From: Lysinibacillus sp. ZYM-1
Lineage (GTDB): Bacteria; Bacillota; Bacilli; Bacillales_A; Planococcaceae
Length of the DNA stretch: 64,000 bases
Reading direction: 5' to 3'
Assembly: GCF_001308875.1 (NCBI RefSeq)
Contig: NZ_KQ465118.1
Coordinates: 62,001 to 126,000, forward strand
The notes beneath the pieces are model-generated. The model saw nothing but the letters and a program-made list of their open reading frames with translations. It ran no database searches and was not told the origin of the DNA. The position numbers and the translations under genes are program-made. Below are positions 18,991-27,898 of the stretch, one piece after another (positions within the stretch are counted from its first letter, which is position 1; each line of letters starts with the position of its first letter).

Positions 18991-20559
18991 ATGAAATCAC
19001 ATCAGTTAAAATTAAAGCATTTAATTATGGGAGTAGCTATGGCAGCATTCTTCTTTACAAGCATTGGTAGTGTTTGGGGTGGATACAGAATGAATGTTGA
19101 CTCCATAAAAGAAAATACACTTGAGACAAATCGAGTGTATGCGCAGAAATTGGCTTCAACTGCAGACGCCTATCTTCATGAAGCCTTTCAAATTTTAAGC
19201 TATAGTGCCAATCAAGTGAGCACAAGTATGGATGATGAGCATGCTTTAAATCTAGAAACAGAACGTCTGAGATTGCAAAATCAAATGTTCAATTCTGTGG
19301 TCATAACAAATGCAGAAGGTCTTGTCTTATCCGTATCTCCGCCCTCCATTGAAATTAAAGGTGAGATTTTAACATCTCTTGGCGCACAAGAGGCATTAGC
19401 CAAAAAAAAACCACTTGTCTCTAAGCCATACGAGGCGATGACAGGACGTCTCATTATTTTTATTTCCCATCCTATATTTTCAGCATCTAACGAATACTTA
19501 GGGATGGTAGCGGGAACGATTTATCTAAAAGAACCAAATGCCTTTAAAACGTTATTAGGAGAACATTATAGTAAGGATGGCTCCTACGTATATGTTGTAG
19601 ATTCAGATGGACGCGTTATCTATCATCAGGACCCGAGCCGTATCAATGATGTGGTTACAAAAAATAAAGTAGTTCAGGCTGTAATGTCAGGTAAGAGTGG
19701 CGTTCAATTAGTTGAGAACACAAAAGGAGTAAAAATGCTTGCTGGCTATAGTACTGTGCCTTCAATAGGTTGGGGGGTTGTCGCTCAGAAACCTCTAGAT
19801 GTAGCACTGGCTCCTTCATTCGATAGAGTACAAGAAGTTATTATCAAATCTGTACCGCTTATGATTATTTCAATTATCATTGTACTTTGGGCTGCCACTC
19901 GTATTGCTAATCCGTTACAGCAATTAGCAACGTTAACAGAAGAAAGTCTAGATAAGAAAAATGTAGAAGGTTTAAAATCTGTCAGTGGCTGGTACTTTGA
20001 AGCCCATTCATTGAAGAATGTCTTAATTCGCAGTCTATCGTTTTTACATGGACAAGTTACATTTTTCAAGGATCAATCAACCGTAGATCCATTGACGGGT
20101 GTTACTAATCGAAGAACGATGGATGCCATGCTAGCAGAGTGGTTGGCTAATAAGGTCCCACATGCCATTATTTTGCTAGATTTAGATCACTTTAAAAGCG
20201 TGAACGACACATATGGTCATGCAGTTGGCGATAAAGTACTGCAATTTTTAGCTAAACATATGTTATCTGTAGCACGTGAAGGAGATGTATGCTGCCGTTA
20301 TGGAGGCGAGGAATTTGTCATGCTTTTGCCAAATACGACTGCAAAGGAAGCAGAGCAGGTAGCGGAACAATTGCGAAAAAAATTAGCTGAGACGGAAAGT
20401 CCTTGTGGTAGGCCAGTAACATTATCAGCAGGCATAGCTTTATATCCAGAAATGGCCGTTACGACTGAGACGTTAATCGAAGCAGCTGATGGCGCTTTAT
20501 ATATAGCAAAGCAAGCTGGACGCAATCAAGTAAAGATAGCTGTACAAAAAATAGAGTGA
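18991..20559 (+). CDS. Diguanylate cyclase with dCache sensor
   Basis: A membrane-bound c-di-GMP synthase of 522 residues. It has TM1 (about 11-32), an extracellular dCache domain, TM2 (about 288-305), a short helical linker and a GGDEF domain. The active-site loop reads RYGGEEF (about residues 436-442), a normal functional variant. An RxxD product-inhibition site (REGD) lies five residues before it, so both catalysis and feedback look intact. The SD AGGTGGG supports the start. It is monocistronic. No c-di-GMP effector is seen nearby. Confidence 0.93.
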   Translation: MKSHQLKLKHLIMGVAMAAFFFTSIGSVWGGYRMNVDSIKENTLETNRVYAQKLASTADAYLHEAFQILSYSANQVSTSMDDEHALNLETERLRLQNQMFNSVVITNAEGLVLSVSPPSIEIKGEILTSLGAQEALAKKKPLVSKPYEAMTGRLIIFISHPIFSASNEYLGMVAGTIYLKEPNAFKTLLGEHYSKDGSYVYVVDSDGRVIYHQDPSRINDVVTKNKVVQAVMSGKSGVQLVENTKGVKMLAGYSTVPSIGWGVVAQKPLDVALAPSFDRVQEVIIKSVPLMIISIIIVLWAATRIANPLQQLATLTEESLDKKNVEGLKSVSGWYFEAHSLKNVLIRSLSFLHGQVTFFKDQSTVDPLTGVTNRRTMDAMLAEWLANKVPHAIILLDLDHFKSVNDTYGHAVGDKVLQFLAKHMLSVAREGDVCCRYGGEEFVMLLPNTTAKEAEQVAEQLRKKLAETESPCGRPVTLSAGIALYPEMAVTTETLIEAADGALYIAKQAGRNQVKIAVQKIE

Positions 20560-21035
20560 AAATTTATCACAAAAAAGAGCTTACACTTCTGATTTTTGGG
20601 GTAAGTGATTAGTGCAAACATCATTTGGGCAAGCTACTTTTAAGTCATCCGCCAAATGACTTTTAAACCATGTTCAAATGATATGTAATTCGGGTCACAT
20701 CTCTTGATCGACTTGACAAGACGTAAGGTTATCCCCCTTTCCCTTATGACACCACAAGTACGACCAGATGTATGCCTATATATTGTGAAAGCCAAGTGAG
20801 CACCGATGCTCCTTGGCTTTTTGTTGTTGGAATGAATAAAAGAAGGTGAAAATCTGTTCAATAGAGGGATAGTGTTAACTATTCCAAAGAGTAGTATCGA
20901 ACTATTTTTATCGATAAAATTACTGGACTATTTTAGATTTGTCTATGAAGATTCACCTGCTCTTGGTCGATATAAAGGGTATGATGAAAATGATATTTGT
21001 ACGTATCAAATTACATAAGTGAAAGGAAGAGTGGA
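20560..21035. other. Long intergenic region before the SLH protein gene, partly structured
   Basis: The 476-nt gap holds a small hairpin (20642-20662, AAGTCAT / ATGACTT), then about 125 nt of higher-complexity sequence, then a strong terminator at 20788-20822. Beyond the terminator lie about 215 AT-rich nt that presumably carry the promoter of the SLH gene. I could not match the middle part to a known riboswitch, T-box or small RNA. Confidence 0.4.
20788..20825 (+). terminator. Intrinsic terminator in the SLH upstream region
   Basis: An AAAGCCAAG-t-GAGCA / TGCTC-CTTGGCTTT stem (14 bp with one bulge) with a 4-nt loop and a T run. It is more than 200 nt past the diguanylate cyclase, so it may end a separate transcript. 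Confidence 0.75.
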
Positions 21036-24000
21036 ATGGATAAATCTAAAATCCAAAAAGTAAATAAAGCCTTGATTGCAACGGTATTTGCTTCAAGTGG
21101 GATTGCTGTTGTAGTGCCCTCACCACAAAAAGCTGAAGCGGCTACTTCTCCCTTTACGGATATTAACCAATACTCAGATAATTATAATGAAATTTTAAAA
21201 TTAAATTCTCAGGGCGTGATGAGCGGATTTGCGGATAATACTTTCCGCCCAGATGTAAGTGTAACTCGTGGAGAAGCAGCGAAAATGCTGGCTACTGCGT
21301 TAAAATTGGATACGAAAAATATCCAAGACCCTTACTATAAGGATGTACCCAAGGGAAGTCAATACTATAAATATGTAGCGGCATTGCAAAACGCAGGCAT
21401 CATGTCTGGTTATTCAAATGGCACATTTATGCCAAATGAGGTACTTACTCGAGGCGAATTAGCCAAAATAGTAGTAGTCGGATTCCATTTAGAGGTTTCT
21501 CCTACGTATAATAATATTTTCAAAGATGTCAACAGCCAAACAAGTAATGCTATTTATATTCAAACATTAATTGATTTGAATGTTACAAAGGGCACAACAC
21601 CTGTTACATTTTCTCCTTTTGATGCCGTAACACGTGGACAATTTGCTTCATTTGTGGTGGGTTCACAAGAGAAGAAGAATAATGAAACATCTTACAAAAT
21701 TACAAGTGTTGATGATGATGCAGTTTATATAAATGGTCAATCTTATACAATTCCAGAAAGTCTTTCACATATTTTTAATGACTATAATGCACCAGTTTTA
21801 AAAGGGGCCTTAATTGAGGGGGATCTTTCTAGTAAAGCTATTCGCTCCATCTCAAAATTAACTCTAAATGCCAGTGGAACAAGCTCTCGCTCCCTTGATT
21901 TTGATGGCGAGTATGGTTCACTAAACGCAACGATTGTTGTCAATGGAAACTATATTGAATTTTCGAATCTGACAATGACAGGAACAATGTTTGTTAATGA
22001 AACAGTTCGTCCACCATTACATTTAGGAGCTACTTATAATCAACCATTGGCTCTTGGACGTGTAGCAAGCAACAATATCTCATTTATTAATTGGTCAAAT
22101 CCAGATAATAATAAGGGGGAAGATTCGTCTAATAATAATTCAACGAATGATCTTCAAAATTGGACAAATCCAAATTCTGATAAAGACAAGCCACTAGTCA
22201 ACTGGTCTAAAGAAAAACAGGAAATGAAAAATGTTGAAAAATATCTTGAGTTTTATAACAGTACTGTTTCTCGATTAGTCGTATCTCAAACAGGTACGAA
22301 GATTGAGACAAATACAAAATTACCTCGCGTAGACATCATTGGCAATGTGCGAGAGTTTGAAATTCAAGGCGATATCGACACGTTGAATCTAAATACTGAA
22401 ACAAAGCTTACCATTTACGGTTCTGGGAATATTGACTGGATCAATTACAATAGCTATACAGATCTTGAGCTTTATATCGATGGTCGCATCGGCACATTAT
22501 TTGTTGATAATTCATACGGCAAGATTGATATTGGAGATTATACGTATATTGATAAAGTCATTTTACCTAAGGATGGATCACCGAATAATATCTTCGATGA
22601 TTTCCTAGATGATAAAGATAACATTGGCAATATTACTGATCCAGACGGCAAACCAATTGATAAAGATGAAAACGAGAATCAAGTTCCCGATGATAAAACA
22701 AAGCCTACGGTTAGTATTACAAATGTCAAAGTGCTCAATGGCAGTGAGATTCAAGCAGACTTCACGTCGGATGAAGTCGGTACGTACTATTATATTGTGC
22801 GTGAAAAAGGTGCAGAGGCACCAAATAAAAGTGAAATGGTAAATCATCTTTCAAATGAAAACGTAGCCTACGGAAGTGGTGCCGCAGTAAAAGGTACAAA
22901 CTCCATTAAGGTCTCCAATCTGGGTGAGAAAAAGGAATATGTCATCTACATTATGGTGGTAGACGGTTCGAAAAATGCATCGGATATTGTTTCTCAAGCG
23001 TTCCAAATGAAAGATGGAACTCCACCAAAAGTAGAAAATCTAAATGTGACAGCTTTACATGGAGGCACACGTGCTAAATTCACATTTAAAGCAACTGAGC
23101 CCGGGGACTATTACTATTATGTACGTAAGAAAACATCAGCTCCTGCCCCAACAACGGCAGATATCGTTGCTGACCCTACAACAGGTAAGGGTAAAGCAAT
23201 AGCTGGTAACCTAGGGATAGAAGATAAATTAACAGGCTTAGAGGCTGAAACGGAATATCAACTTTACGTTGTTATGAAGGATGAGTCAGGTAACTTCTCG
23301 ATTGATCCTGCTGTATGGACTGACTTTACAACAGAGGAACTGGATGATATTGCACCATTTATCCCTATTGAAAAACAACGACTAGAACTGACAGGATTAA
23401 ATGAAATTACTGTCCATTTTAGTGAACCACTTGACGAAGAAGCTGCAAAAAATGTGAAAAATTATGTTTTAAGTGGTACTGGGATTATGAGTATTTCAGG
23501 ACAAAAAGAAATAAATCCATCTAAGGTAGACTATAAGGAAAATGATACAAAGGTAACGCTAACAATACCGTCAGCAACAGGACTTATTAATAATGATACG
23601 ATTCGTGTCACTATAGAACCTACATTATATGACCTTGCAGGTAATGAATTTGAAAATAGTAGAACTCATGAAAAACCGCGGAATTTTGCTGTTTACACAC
23701 ATGAGGATACACGAGCGCCTTTATTAACAATTAAAAGTGTTGAAACAAACGATCAATATGATCATGGTCTTTTAAACGTTAATGCATCTAAGGCTGGGAC
23801 ATATTATTATGTCATTTTACCTGCAAATAATAGAGTCTCAGATTTATCTATGCGAGATATAATGGATAAAAAATTGAATGCGTTACTGCCAAGTGGTACA
23901 AATAATGAATTAACATTACAGGACGTACCACTAAATTTATATGGAGGTTCAAGAGCCATTGAGATAGGAGACAGTCAGTTAAATATTCCAATACCCAATA

Positions 24001-25154
24001 ATTTAACAAAGTTCCATTCTTGGAGTATTTACATTTTTATGGCTGACCGTTCTGGGAACTTGACAGAAAAAATACAGACAATTGAACTTGTTAAAGATAG
24101 AACTGCGCCAGAAATTATGAATGGTATTGTAAAGCCTCAAGAAGGTGATGCTACAGCAAAACTAGATATTAATTCTAATGAGGCTGGTCAAATTCGTTAT
24201 ATATTAAAACGTAAAGATGAACAACCACCAACATTAGAAGAAGTAAAGAATTCAAGTAAAACACTCGAATTAAAGGAAGGTCCACAAACAACTGAAGTAT
24301 TTGCTGTTCCCGAGGCTCATAAGGACTTTGTGCTTTACTATGTAGCTAGAGATTTAGCAGGAAATACAACGGAAATGGAAAAGGCTGAATTTTATTCTGA
24401 TGGAACTAAACCAAAAGTTGAAGATGTAATTGTAAGAGATGAGAATAAATTTGAAATAACATTTAGTGAAGCCATAATGCGAGGATTAGATGAGAAATCA
24501 ACAATTAACCTAAACGAAGGTGACTCGCTTGATAGTTTATTAGTTATGACAGGAGCAAATTTGAGTGATTACAAGTTTGTTAGCTACACACAGGGAACAA
24601 AGACAACAGAAAAGAGTAAGTTAGTCATCAAATTCACGGGAACACCGTCAACAAATGGGGATAAAACGTTTAGTATTACTATGAGTCCAGATGTAATAGA
24701 TTCTGTTAAAGCAAAGCATACATTTGATTTGAATGATTTTGGTAAGTATGTATTTAGATCTTTAGACACTATGTTTGTATATGCAAAACTTGTTTCAGGT
24801 GATAACAAGAAGGTTGATGTTTTGGTGGATCTATTATTACAAACAGGTAGTCCAGATTTTGAAAAAGATGAAAAAATAACATATTATTATTTATCCGCTC
24901 CAATTGGAACAAGTGAAGATATAATAAAAAACAAGACGCCTGAAAAAATAATTGAAGATGTATTATCTAATCAAAGTAATAATAGTCTAGCTAAGGGAAA
25001 AGGCTCATTTACTCCGGACGATTCTCGCTTTAAAGAAAGTCTTAACCATCCAGTTGAATTTGTAGAAGGAGATTGGATAATGATAGTATTAAAAGATAGA
25101 TATGGTAATTTAATAAAAACGTACCAAAGAGTAGGTTATGTTTATAAGCCTTAA
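21036..25154 (+). CDS. Large S-layer-homology surface protein
   Basis: A secreted, wall-bound protein of 1372 residues. A signal peptide with a cleavage site around KAEAA (about residue 37) precedes three SLH repeats (about 38-210, each with F.D...(Y).I..L...G...G and TRGE/TRGQ motifs) that bind pyruvylated wall polymer. Next comes a beta-rich module (about 215-530) with an Asn-rich insert. Then several Ig/FN3/Big-type modules (APTVENL..TALHGG-like units) run to the end. The start is ATG 21036, with SD AAAGGAAGAG; the frame is open 13 codons further up without signal. The beta-rich module recurs in the secreted protein at 50084-51721. It is probably an adhesin or structural S-layer-associated protein; no enzyme motif is visible. 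Confidence 0.9.
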   Translation: MDKSKIQKVNKALIATVFASSGIAVVVPSPQKAEAATSPFTDINQYSDNYNEILKLNSQGVMSGFADNTFRPDVSVTRGEAAKMLATALKLDTKNIQDPYYKDVPKGSQYYKYVAALQNAGIMSGYSNGTFMPNEVLTRGELAKIVVVGFHLEVSPTYNNIFKDVNSQTSNAIYIQTLIDLNVTKGTTPVTFSPFDAVTRGQFASFVVGSQEKKNNETSYKITSVDDDAVYINGQSYTIPESLSHIFNDYNAPVLKGALIEGDLSSKAIRSISKLTLNASGTSSRSLDFDGEYGSLNATIVVNGNYIEFSNLTMTGTMFVNETVRPPLHLGATYNQPLALGRVASNNISFINWSNPDNNKGEDSSNNNSTNDLQNWTNPNSDKDKPLVNWSKEKQEMKNVEKYLEFYNSTVSRLVVSQTGTKIETNTKLPRVDIIGNVREFEIQGDIDTLNLNTETKLTIYGSGNIDWINYNSYTDLELYIDGRIGTLFVDNSYGKIDIGDYTYIDKVILPKDGSPNNIFDDFLDDKDNIGNITDPDGKPIDKDENENQVPDDKTKPTVSITNVKVLNGSEIQADFTSDEVGTYYYIVREKGAEAPNKSEMVNHLSNENVAYGSGAAVKGTNSIKVSNLGEKKEYVIYIMVVDGSKNASDIVSQAFQMKDGTPPKVENLNVTALHGGTRAKFTFKATEPGDYYYYVRKKTSAPAPTTADIVADPTTGKGKAIAGNLGIEDKLTGLEAETEYQLYVVMKDESGNFSIDPAVWTDFTTEELDDIAPFIPIEKQRLELTGLNEITVHFSEPLDEEAAKNVKNYVLSGTGIMSISGQKEINPSKVDYKENDTKVTLTIPSATGLINNDTIRVTIEPTLYDLAGNEFENSRTHEKPRNFAVYTHEDTRAPLLTIKSVETNDQYDHGLLNVNASKAGTYYYVILPANNRVSDLSMRDIMDKKLNALLPSGTNNELTLQDVPLNLYGGSRAIEIGDSQLNIPIPNNLTKFHSWSIYIFMADRSGNLTEKIQTIELVKDRTAPEIMNGIVKPQEGDATAKLDINSNEAGQIRYILKRKDEQPPTLEEVKNSSKTLELKEGPQTTEVFAVPEAHKDFVLYYVARDLAGNTTEMEKAEFYSDGTKPKVEDVIVRDENKFEITFSEAIMRGLDEKSTINLNEGDSLDSLLVMTGANLSDYKFVSYTQGTKTTEKSKLVIKFTGTPSTNGDKTFSITMSPDVIDSVKAKHTFDLNDFGKYVFRSLDTMFVYAKLVSGDNKKVDVLVDLLLQTGSPDFEKDEKITYYYLSAPIGTSEDIIKNKTPEKIIEDVLSNQSNNSLAKGKGSFTPDDSRFKESLNHPVEFVEGDWIMIVLKDRYGNLIKTYQRVGYVYKP

Positions 25155-25326
25155 TGATTTAAAGCTATTCTTTATTTTCATTTAATCCTAAAATAATTTT
25201 TTGTGAAGGCCGAGAGCAAAGCGTTTATTAATTAGCCTGTGGGGAACTTAACTTTGTGTTATACTACCCTCGTTTTAAAGGCAAATAGATGGAATTAAAA
25301 GTATAGGTAACAATCATAAACAAATA

Positions 25327-25546
25327 GAGTTGAAACCAGAATTATTTTTTCCTTTATATGGTAAGAAAGACTTTAAGAAGATTGCACCAACCGTTTTAAG
25401 TATGGCGAAATGAGTTACCTGCAGTGAATAATAACATGGTTACGATATTGGATAGTAATGCTTCTTACTTTAATGAACCTGTTTCATTAGAGAAGCAGCT
25501 AGATTTTGTAGTAGAAGCCTTTAGCAAAATACAAAAAAATGAATAA
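25327..25546 (+). pseudogene. Remnant of a siderophore-binding lipoprotein gene
   Basis: One frame reads ELKPELFFPLYGKKDFKKIAPTVLSMAK then stops at 25411. The adjacent frame reads ELPAVNNNMVTILDS...SLEKQLDFVVEAFSKIQKNE and ends at a TAA at 25544. These are the central LKPDL...KIAPTV block and the C-terminal LPAVKNN...block of the lipoprotein family of this region. The roughly 130 residues between them are deleted and the frame is shifted. No start, signal peptide or SD remains. Confidence 0.8.
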
Positions 25547-25559
25547 ATGAAAATTTTCA

Positions 25560-25596
25560 GAAGCCAAACTACATCAATCGTAGTTTGGCTTTTATT
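25560..25596 (+). terminator. Intrinsic terminator
   Basis: A perfect 12-bp stem (AAGCCAAACTAC / GTAGTTTGGCTT) with a 7-nt loop and a T-rich tail. It follows the lipoprotein remnant and was presumably its terminator. Confidence 0.85.
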
Positions 25597-25610
25597 TGAG
25601 AATCATTTTC
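25596..25610. promoter_or_regulatory. Fur box before the first AraC-lipoprotein gene
   Basis: TGAGAATCATTTTCA matches the Bacillus 7-1-7 Fur consensus TGATAATNATTATCA at 12 of the 14 defined positions. A -10-like TATAAT follows 3 nt downstream (25614-25619). Confidence 0.75.
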
Positions 25611-25660
25611 ATTTATAATGATAATAGCAAAGAAGGTAGATAGGAGGATTTAGGTACGTT

Positions 25661-27601
25661 ATGAATGTCGATGACCATATATACCTGTGGGATCATGCTG
25701 CTATCAAAGTGCTGGATGTTAGGCATCAGATTATGAGAATGGGGGAAACGTTACAGTCTTATAAAATGCCTTCTAATGGCTTTATTTTTGTTTCACGCGG
25801 AAGGGCGCAAGTTCAGCTCAATCAAATAGAGTATATTATTCAGCAGTTTCAAGTCATACATGGTAGCAAAGGGACTGTTTTAGATATTTTTCTGACCGAG
25901 GATGAGTTGGAGTATTATTTGATTTTTTATAAAGCGACCATGCCTATTCCTATGCGTCAGGAAGTATTACGCCTGATGGATAAGAGTAATCCATTTCAAC
26001 TGCAATACAGCTATATACCCAGTTACCCAATTTTTATTTTTCACAAAGTTAAATTGATGGAGCAGGAATGGAGGAAGTCCGGTGGAATAGATCGCTTTCA
26101 TGTGAAATCTTTGTTCTATCAATTTGTTCATAATCTGCTACAGCAACTTTATAGTCAAGGCATAGACATAGTTAAGCCAGACCTTGTAGGACAGGTAATG
26201 ATGTATATACAAGAGCATTATGCACAGGCTTTAACACTAGAATCTATTGCAGCCAATTTGAATTATAGCGTCCCTTATCTATCGTCAATTTTTAAAAAGA
26301 AAACGGGTTATAGTGTAATTGACTATTTGATTCAAACACGCCTGGATATAGCAGCTAATTTATTAATAGAGACGGATGCAAAGTTGAAGGAAGTTGCTGA
26401 AAATGTGGGCTATAAGGACCCTTATTATTTGAGTCGTCTTTTTAAAAAGTATAAGGGTATTTCACCATTACGTTTTAGAAAACAAGAAAGAAAAAATGCA
26501 ACACATCGTCCTCAAAATAGCATTGAATCGTCCATTGTTTGGCGACAAATATGGCGATATATTGATAGTGATAATCATTATCAATATAAACGAGAGGAAG
26601 ATTTACATATGCATAGAGGCACAAAGACTTCAATTACTGCAATGGCACTACTCTGTATTACATTACTATTATCAGCATGTACGGGAGGAACTGCTAATTT
26701 GAACAATGAAACTACTGGGCAAAATCAGACTACGGTAGAAAATAAGCTAGCCAGTTCATCTGAGACAAGAGTTTATAAAAACCATCAAGGAGCTGAAGTA
26801 GAAATTCCAGCAAGTCCAGAACGAATTGTACTTCAAGGGAATGCAATCGGTGATTTAATTGCATTAGGTATTGAGCCTGTGGGGGTAGATCGTCGTTTTA
26901 TCGAAAGCGGTGTTTTAGAAGATAACGGGAAAATTAGTTCAACAGATATTGGCTATCCAACAAACTTAGAGAAGGTACTGACATTAAAGCCAGATTTGAT
27001 TATGATGTCTTACGTCATGGATAATGAGGTTGAAGAAGCTTCTAAAATTGCACCAACCGTTGTTTTCGATGGTATGCAGCCATTAAAGGATCGATTCCCA
27101 GTCGTTGCTGATATTGTTGGTAAAAATGAAGAAGGGGAGCAGCTCCTGAAGAAATATAATGAAGATGTAGATGCAATGTGGGAACAGCTTCGTGCAGATG
27201 GCAAGGTAGCTGATAGTGAAACGGCTGTCGTATTGCAGTTTTTTTGGAACAAAGCCATGTATGTGATGAAAACAGGTGGGGTGGCAGATTTATTGTATCA
27301 ACCAAAAGGATTTGCTATGGACGAAAAAGTACAAGCACTACAGCCAAATAGTGGACCGTATATTGAGATTACACAAGAAACGTTGCATGAGACACTTGTT
27401 GGTGATCACTTATTCGTTTTAATTTCTGCGGATAAAGAAGCACAAAATGCTTTTGAGGAATTAAAACAAGAGCCATTGTGGAACTCCTTACCTGCCGTGA
27501 AAAACAATAAAGTATACTTCATTGAGGATAAATGGAATTATGACGATATGACAACGAGTAACATGTTGTTAAAGGAATTTCCAAATATGCTGAAAAAATA
27601 A
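25661..27601 (+). CDS. AraC-type regulator continuous with a siderophore-binding lipoprotein
   Basis: A single open frame of 646 codons. Residues 1-165 form a cupin-like AraC sensor domain (LWDHAAIKVLDVRH at the start). Residues about 175-277 are the two helix-turn-helix motifs of AraC/XylS (LTLESIAANLNYSVPYLSSIF, then KEVAENVGYKDPYYLSRLF). A 39-residue linker follows, and at M317 a complete lipoprotein begins: a signal peptide with lipobox LLSAC (Cys340) and a siderophore-binding domain to the end. The linker DNA contains a perfect Fur box with a promoter-like TTGATA-17-TATAAA and an SD, so the lipoprotein may also be made alone. A fused protein would place DNA binding inside and ligand binding outside the membrane. 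Two paralogues (42716, 44767) share this build. Confidence 0.88.
   Translation: MNVDDHIYLWDHAAIKVLDVRHQIMRMGETLQSYKMPSNGFIFVSRGRAQVQLNQIEYIIQQFQVIHGSKGTVLDIFLTEDELEYYLIFYKATMPIPMRQEVLRLMDKSNPFQLQYSYIPSYPIFIFHKVKLMEQEWRKSGGIDRFHVKSLFYQFVHNLLQQLYSQGIDIVKPDLVGQVMMYIQEHYAQALTLESIAANLNYSVPYLSSIFKKKTGYSVIDYLIQTRLDIAANLLIETDAKLKEVAENVGYKDPYYLSRLFKKYKGISPLRFRKQERKNATHRPQNSIESSIVWRQIWRYIDSDNHYQYKREEDLHMHRGTKTSITAMALLCITLLLSACTGGTANLNNETTGQNQTTVENKLASSSETRVYKNHQGAEVEIPASPERIVLQGNAIGDLIALGIEPVGVDRRFIESGVLEDNGKISSTDIGYPTNLEKVLTLKPDLIMMSYVMDNEVEEASKIAPTVVFDGMQPLKDRFPVVADIVGKNEEGEQLLKKYNEDVDAMWEQLRADGKVADSETAVVLQFFWNKAMYVMKTGGVADLLYQPKGFAMDEKVQALQPNSGPYIEITQETLHETLVGDHLFVLISADKEAQNAFEELKQEPLWNSLPAVKNNKVYFIEDKWNYDDMTTSNMLLKEFPNMLKK
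26563..26590 (+). promoter_or_regulatory. Fur-box promoter inside the coding frame
   Basis: A perfect TGATAATCATTATCA (26569-26583) lies in a sigma-A-like promoter (TTGATA at 26563, 17-nt spacer, TATAAA at 26586). The same bases encode the linker residues around SDNHYQYK of the AraC-lipoprotein frame. The GAGGAAG SD and ATG of the lipoprotein follow 20-30 nt later. Confidence 0.85.
26609..27601 (+). CDS. Iron-siderophore-binding lipoprotein (internal in-frame start)
   Basis: Read from ATG 26609 (SD GAGGAAG, about 8 nt) this is a normal 330-residue ABC substrate-binding lipoprotein, with a positively charged n-region, a hydrophobic core and lipobox LLSAC with Cys24. The family blocks are present: VEIPASPERIV, DIGYPTNLEKVLTLKPDLI, KIAPTVVFDG and LPAVKNNKVYF. 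It would capture ferric siderophores at the cell surface for a FecCD-type importer. No permease or ATPase gene is nearby. It is most like the lipoprotein at 35423-36379. Whether it is made separately, only as the fusion, or both, is not known. Confidence 0.75.
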   Translation: MHRGTKTSITAMALLCITLLLSACTGGTANLNNETTGQNQTTVENKLASSSETRVYKNHQGAEVEIPASPERIVLQGNAIGDLIALGIEPVGVDRRFIESGVLEDNGKISSTDIGYPTNLEKVLTLKPDLIMMSYVMDNEVEEASKIAPTVVFDGMQPLKDRFPVVADIVGKNEEGEQLLKKYNEDVDAMWEQLRADGKVADSETAVVLQFFWNKAMYVMKTGGVADLLYQPKGFAMDEKVQALQPNSGPYIEITQETLHETLVGDHLFVLISADKEAQNAFEELKQEPLWNSLPAVKNNKVYFIEDKWNYDDMTTSNMLLKEFPNMLKK

Positions 27602-27637
27602 GCATTGTTAGTATGGGGAAATTACACAAATATGGTG

Positions 27638-27664
27638 GGCTAGGAGAAATTCTTAGCCTTTTTT
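27638..27664 (+). terminator. Intrinsic terminator
   Basis: An 8-bp stem (GGCTAGGA / TCTTAGCC, one G-T pair) is followed by six T residues after the first AraC-lipoprotein gene. Confidence 0.75.
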
Positions 27665-27715
27665 GTTTATTTAGAGAGCCTTGAATAAGAAATTAAGGAA
27701 AATCAGCACTATTGA

Positions 27716-27790
27716 AATCTTTCTGTTGTTAAAAATAACAGAGTATTTCCTATAAATGAAGATGTCTATTCTATTTCTGAACACTTATAA
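27716..27790 (+). pseudogene. C-terminal scrap of a siderophore-binding lipoprotein
   Basis: An in-frame 24-codon piece reads NLSVVKNNRVFPINEDVYSI.. and ends at TAA 27788. It matches the family's C-terminal block (SLPAVKNNRVF.I......YS). A stop codon lies directly upstream and no other part of a gene is recognisable. It is followed at once by a terminator, as an intact copy would be. Confidence 0.65.
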
Positions 27791-27832
27791 AAGCCAAGCT
27801 ATTGTAAATAACTCTAGTAGCTTGGCTTTTAT
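27791..27832 (+). terminator. Intrinsic terminator
   Basis: AAGCCAAGCTA pairs with TAGCTTGGCTT (11 bp) across a 16-nt loop, followed by TTATT, directly before a Fur box. Confidence 0.75.
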
Positions 27833-27847
27833 TGAAAATCATTATCA
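27833..27847. promoter_or_regulatory. Fur box before a Btr-like regulator
   Basis: TGAAAATCATTATCA has one mismatch to the 7-1-7 consensus. A TATAAT -10 sequence starts 2 nt downstream. Confidence 0.82.
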
Positions 27848-27898
27848 ATTATAATTATTGCAGGATGAATGTTCCAATTATATTGAGGTGGATGGAAA

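Noticed and set aside
20663-20787. Known riboswitch (c-di-GMP, SAM, cobalamin, T-box) before the SLH gene
   Set aside because: None of the conserved cores of these classes can be found on either strand.
20640-20861. Minus-strand reading frame of 73 codons
   Set aside because: It runs through the terminator hairpin, has no ribosome site, and I cannot tie it to a known family; treated as part of the unassigned region.
25661-27601. Sequencing or assembly error that removed a stop between AraC and lipoprotein
   Set aside because: The same continuous frame occurs in three diverged paralogues with near-equal linker length and the lipobox cysteine at residue 340, and no frameshift is needed in any of them. 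One error would not explain this.
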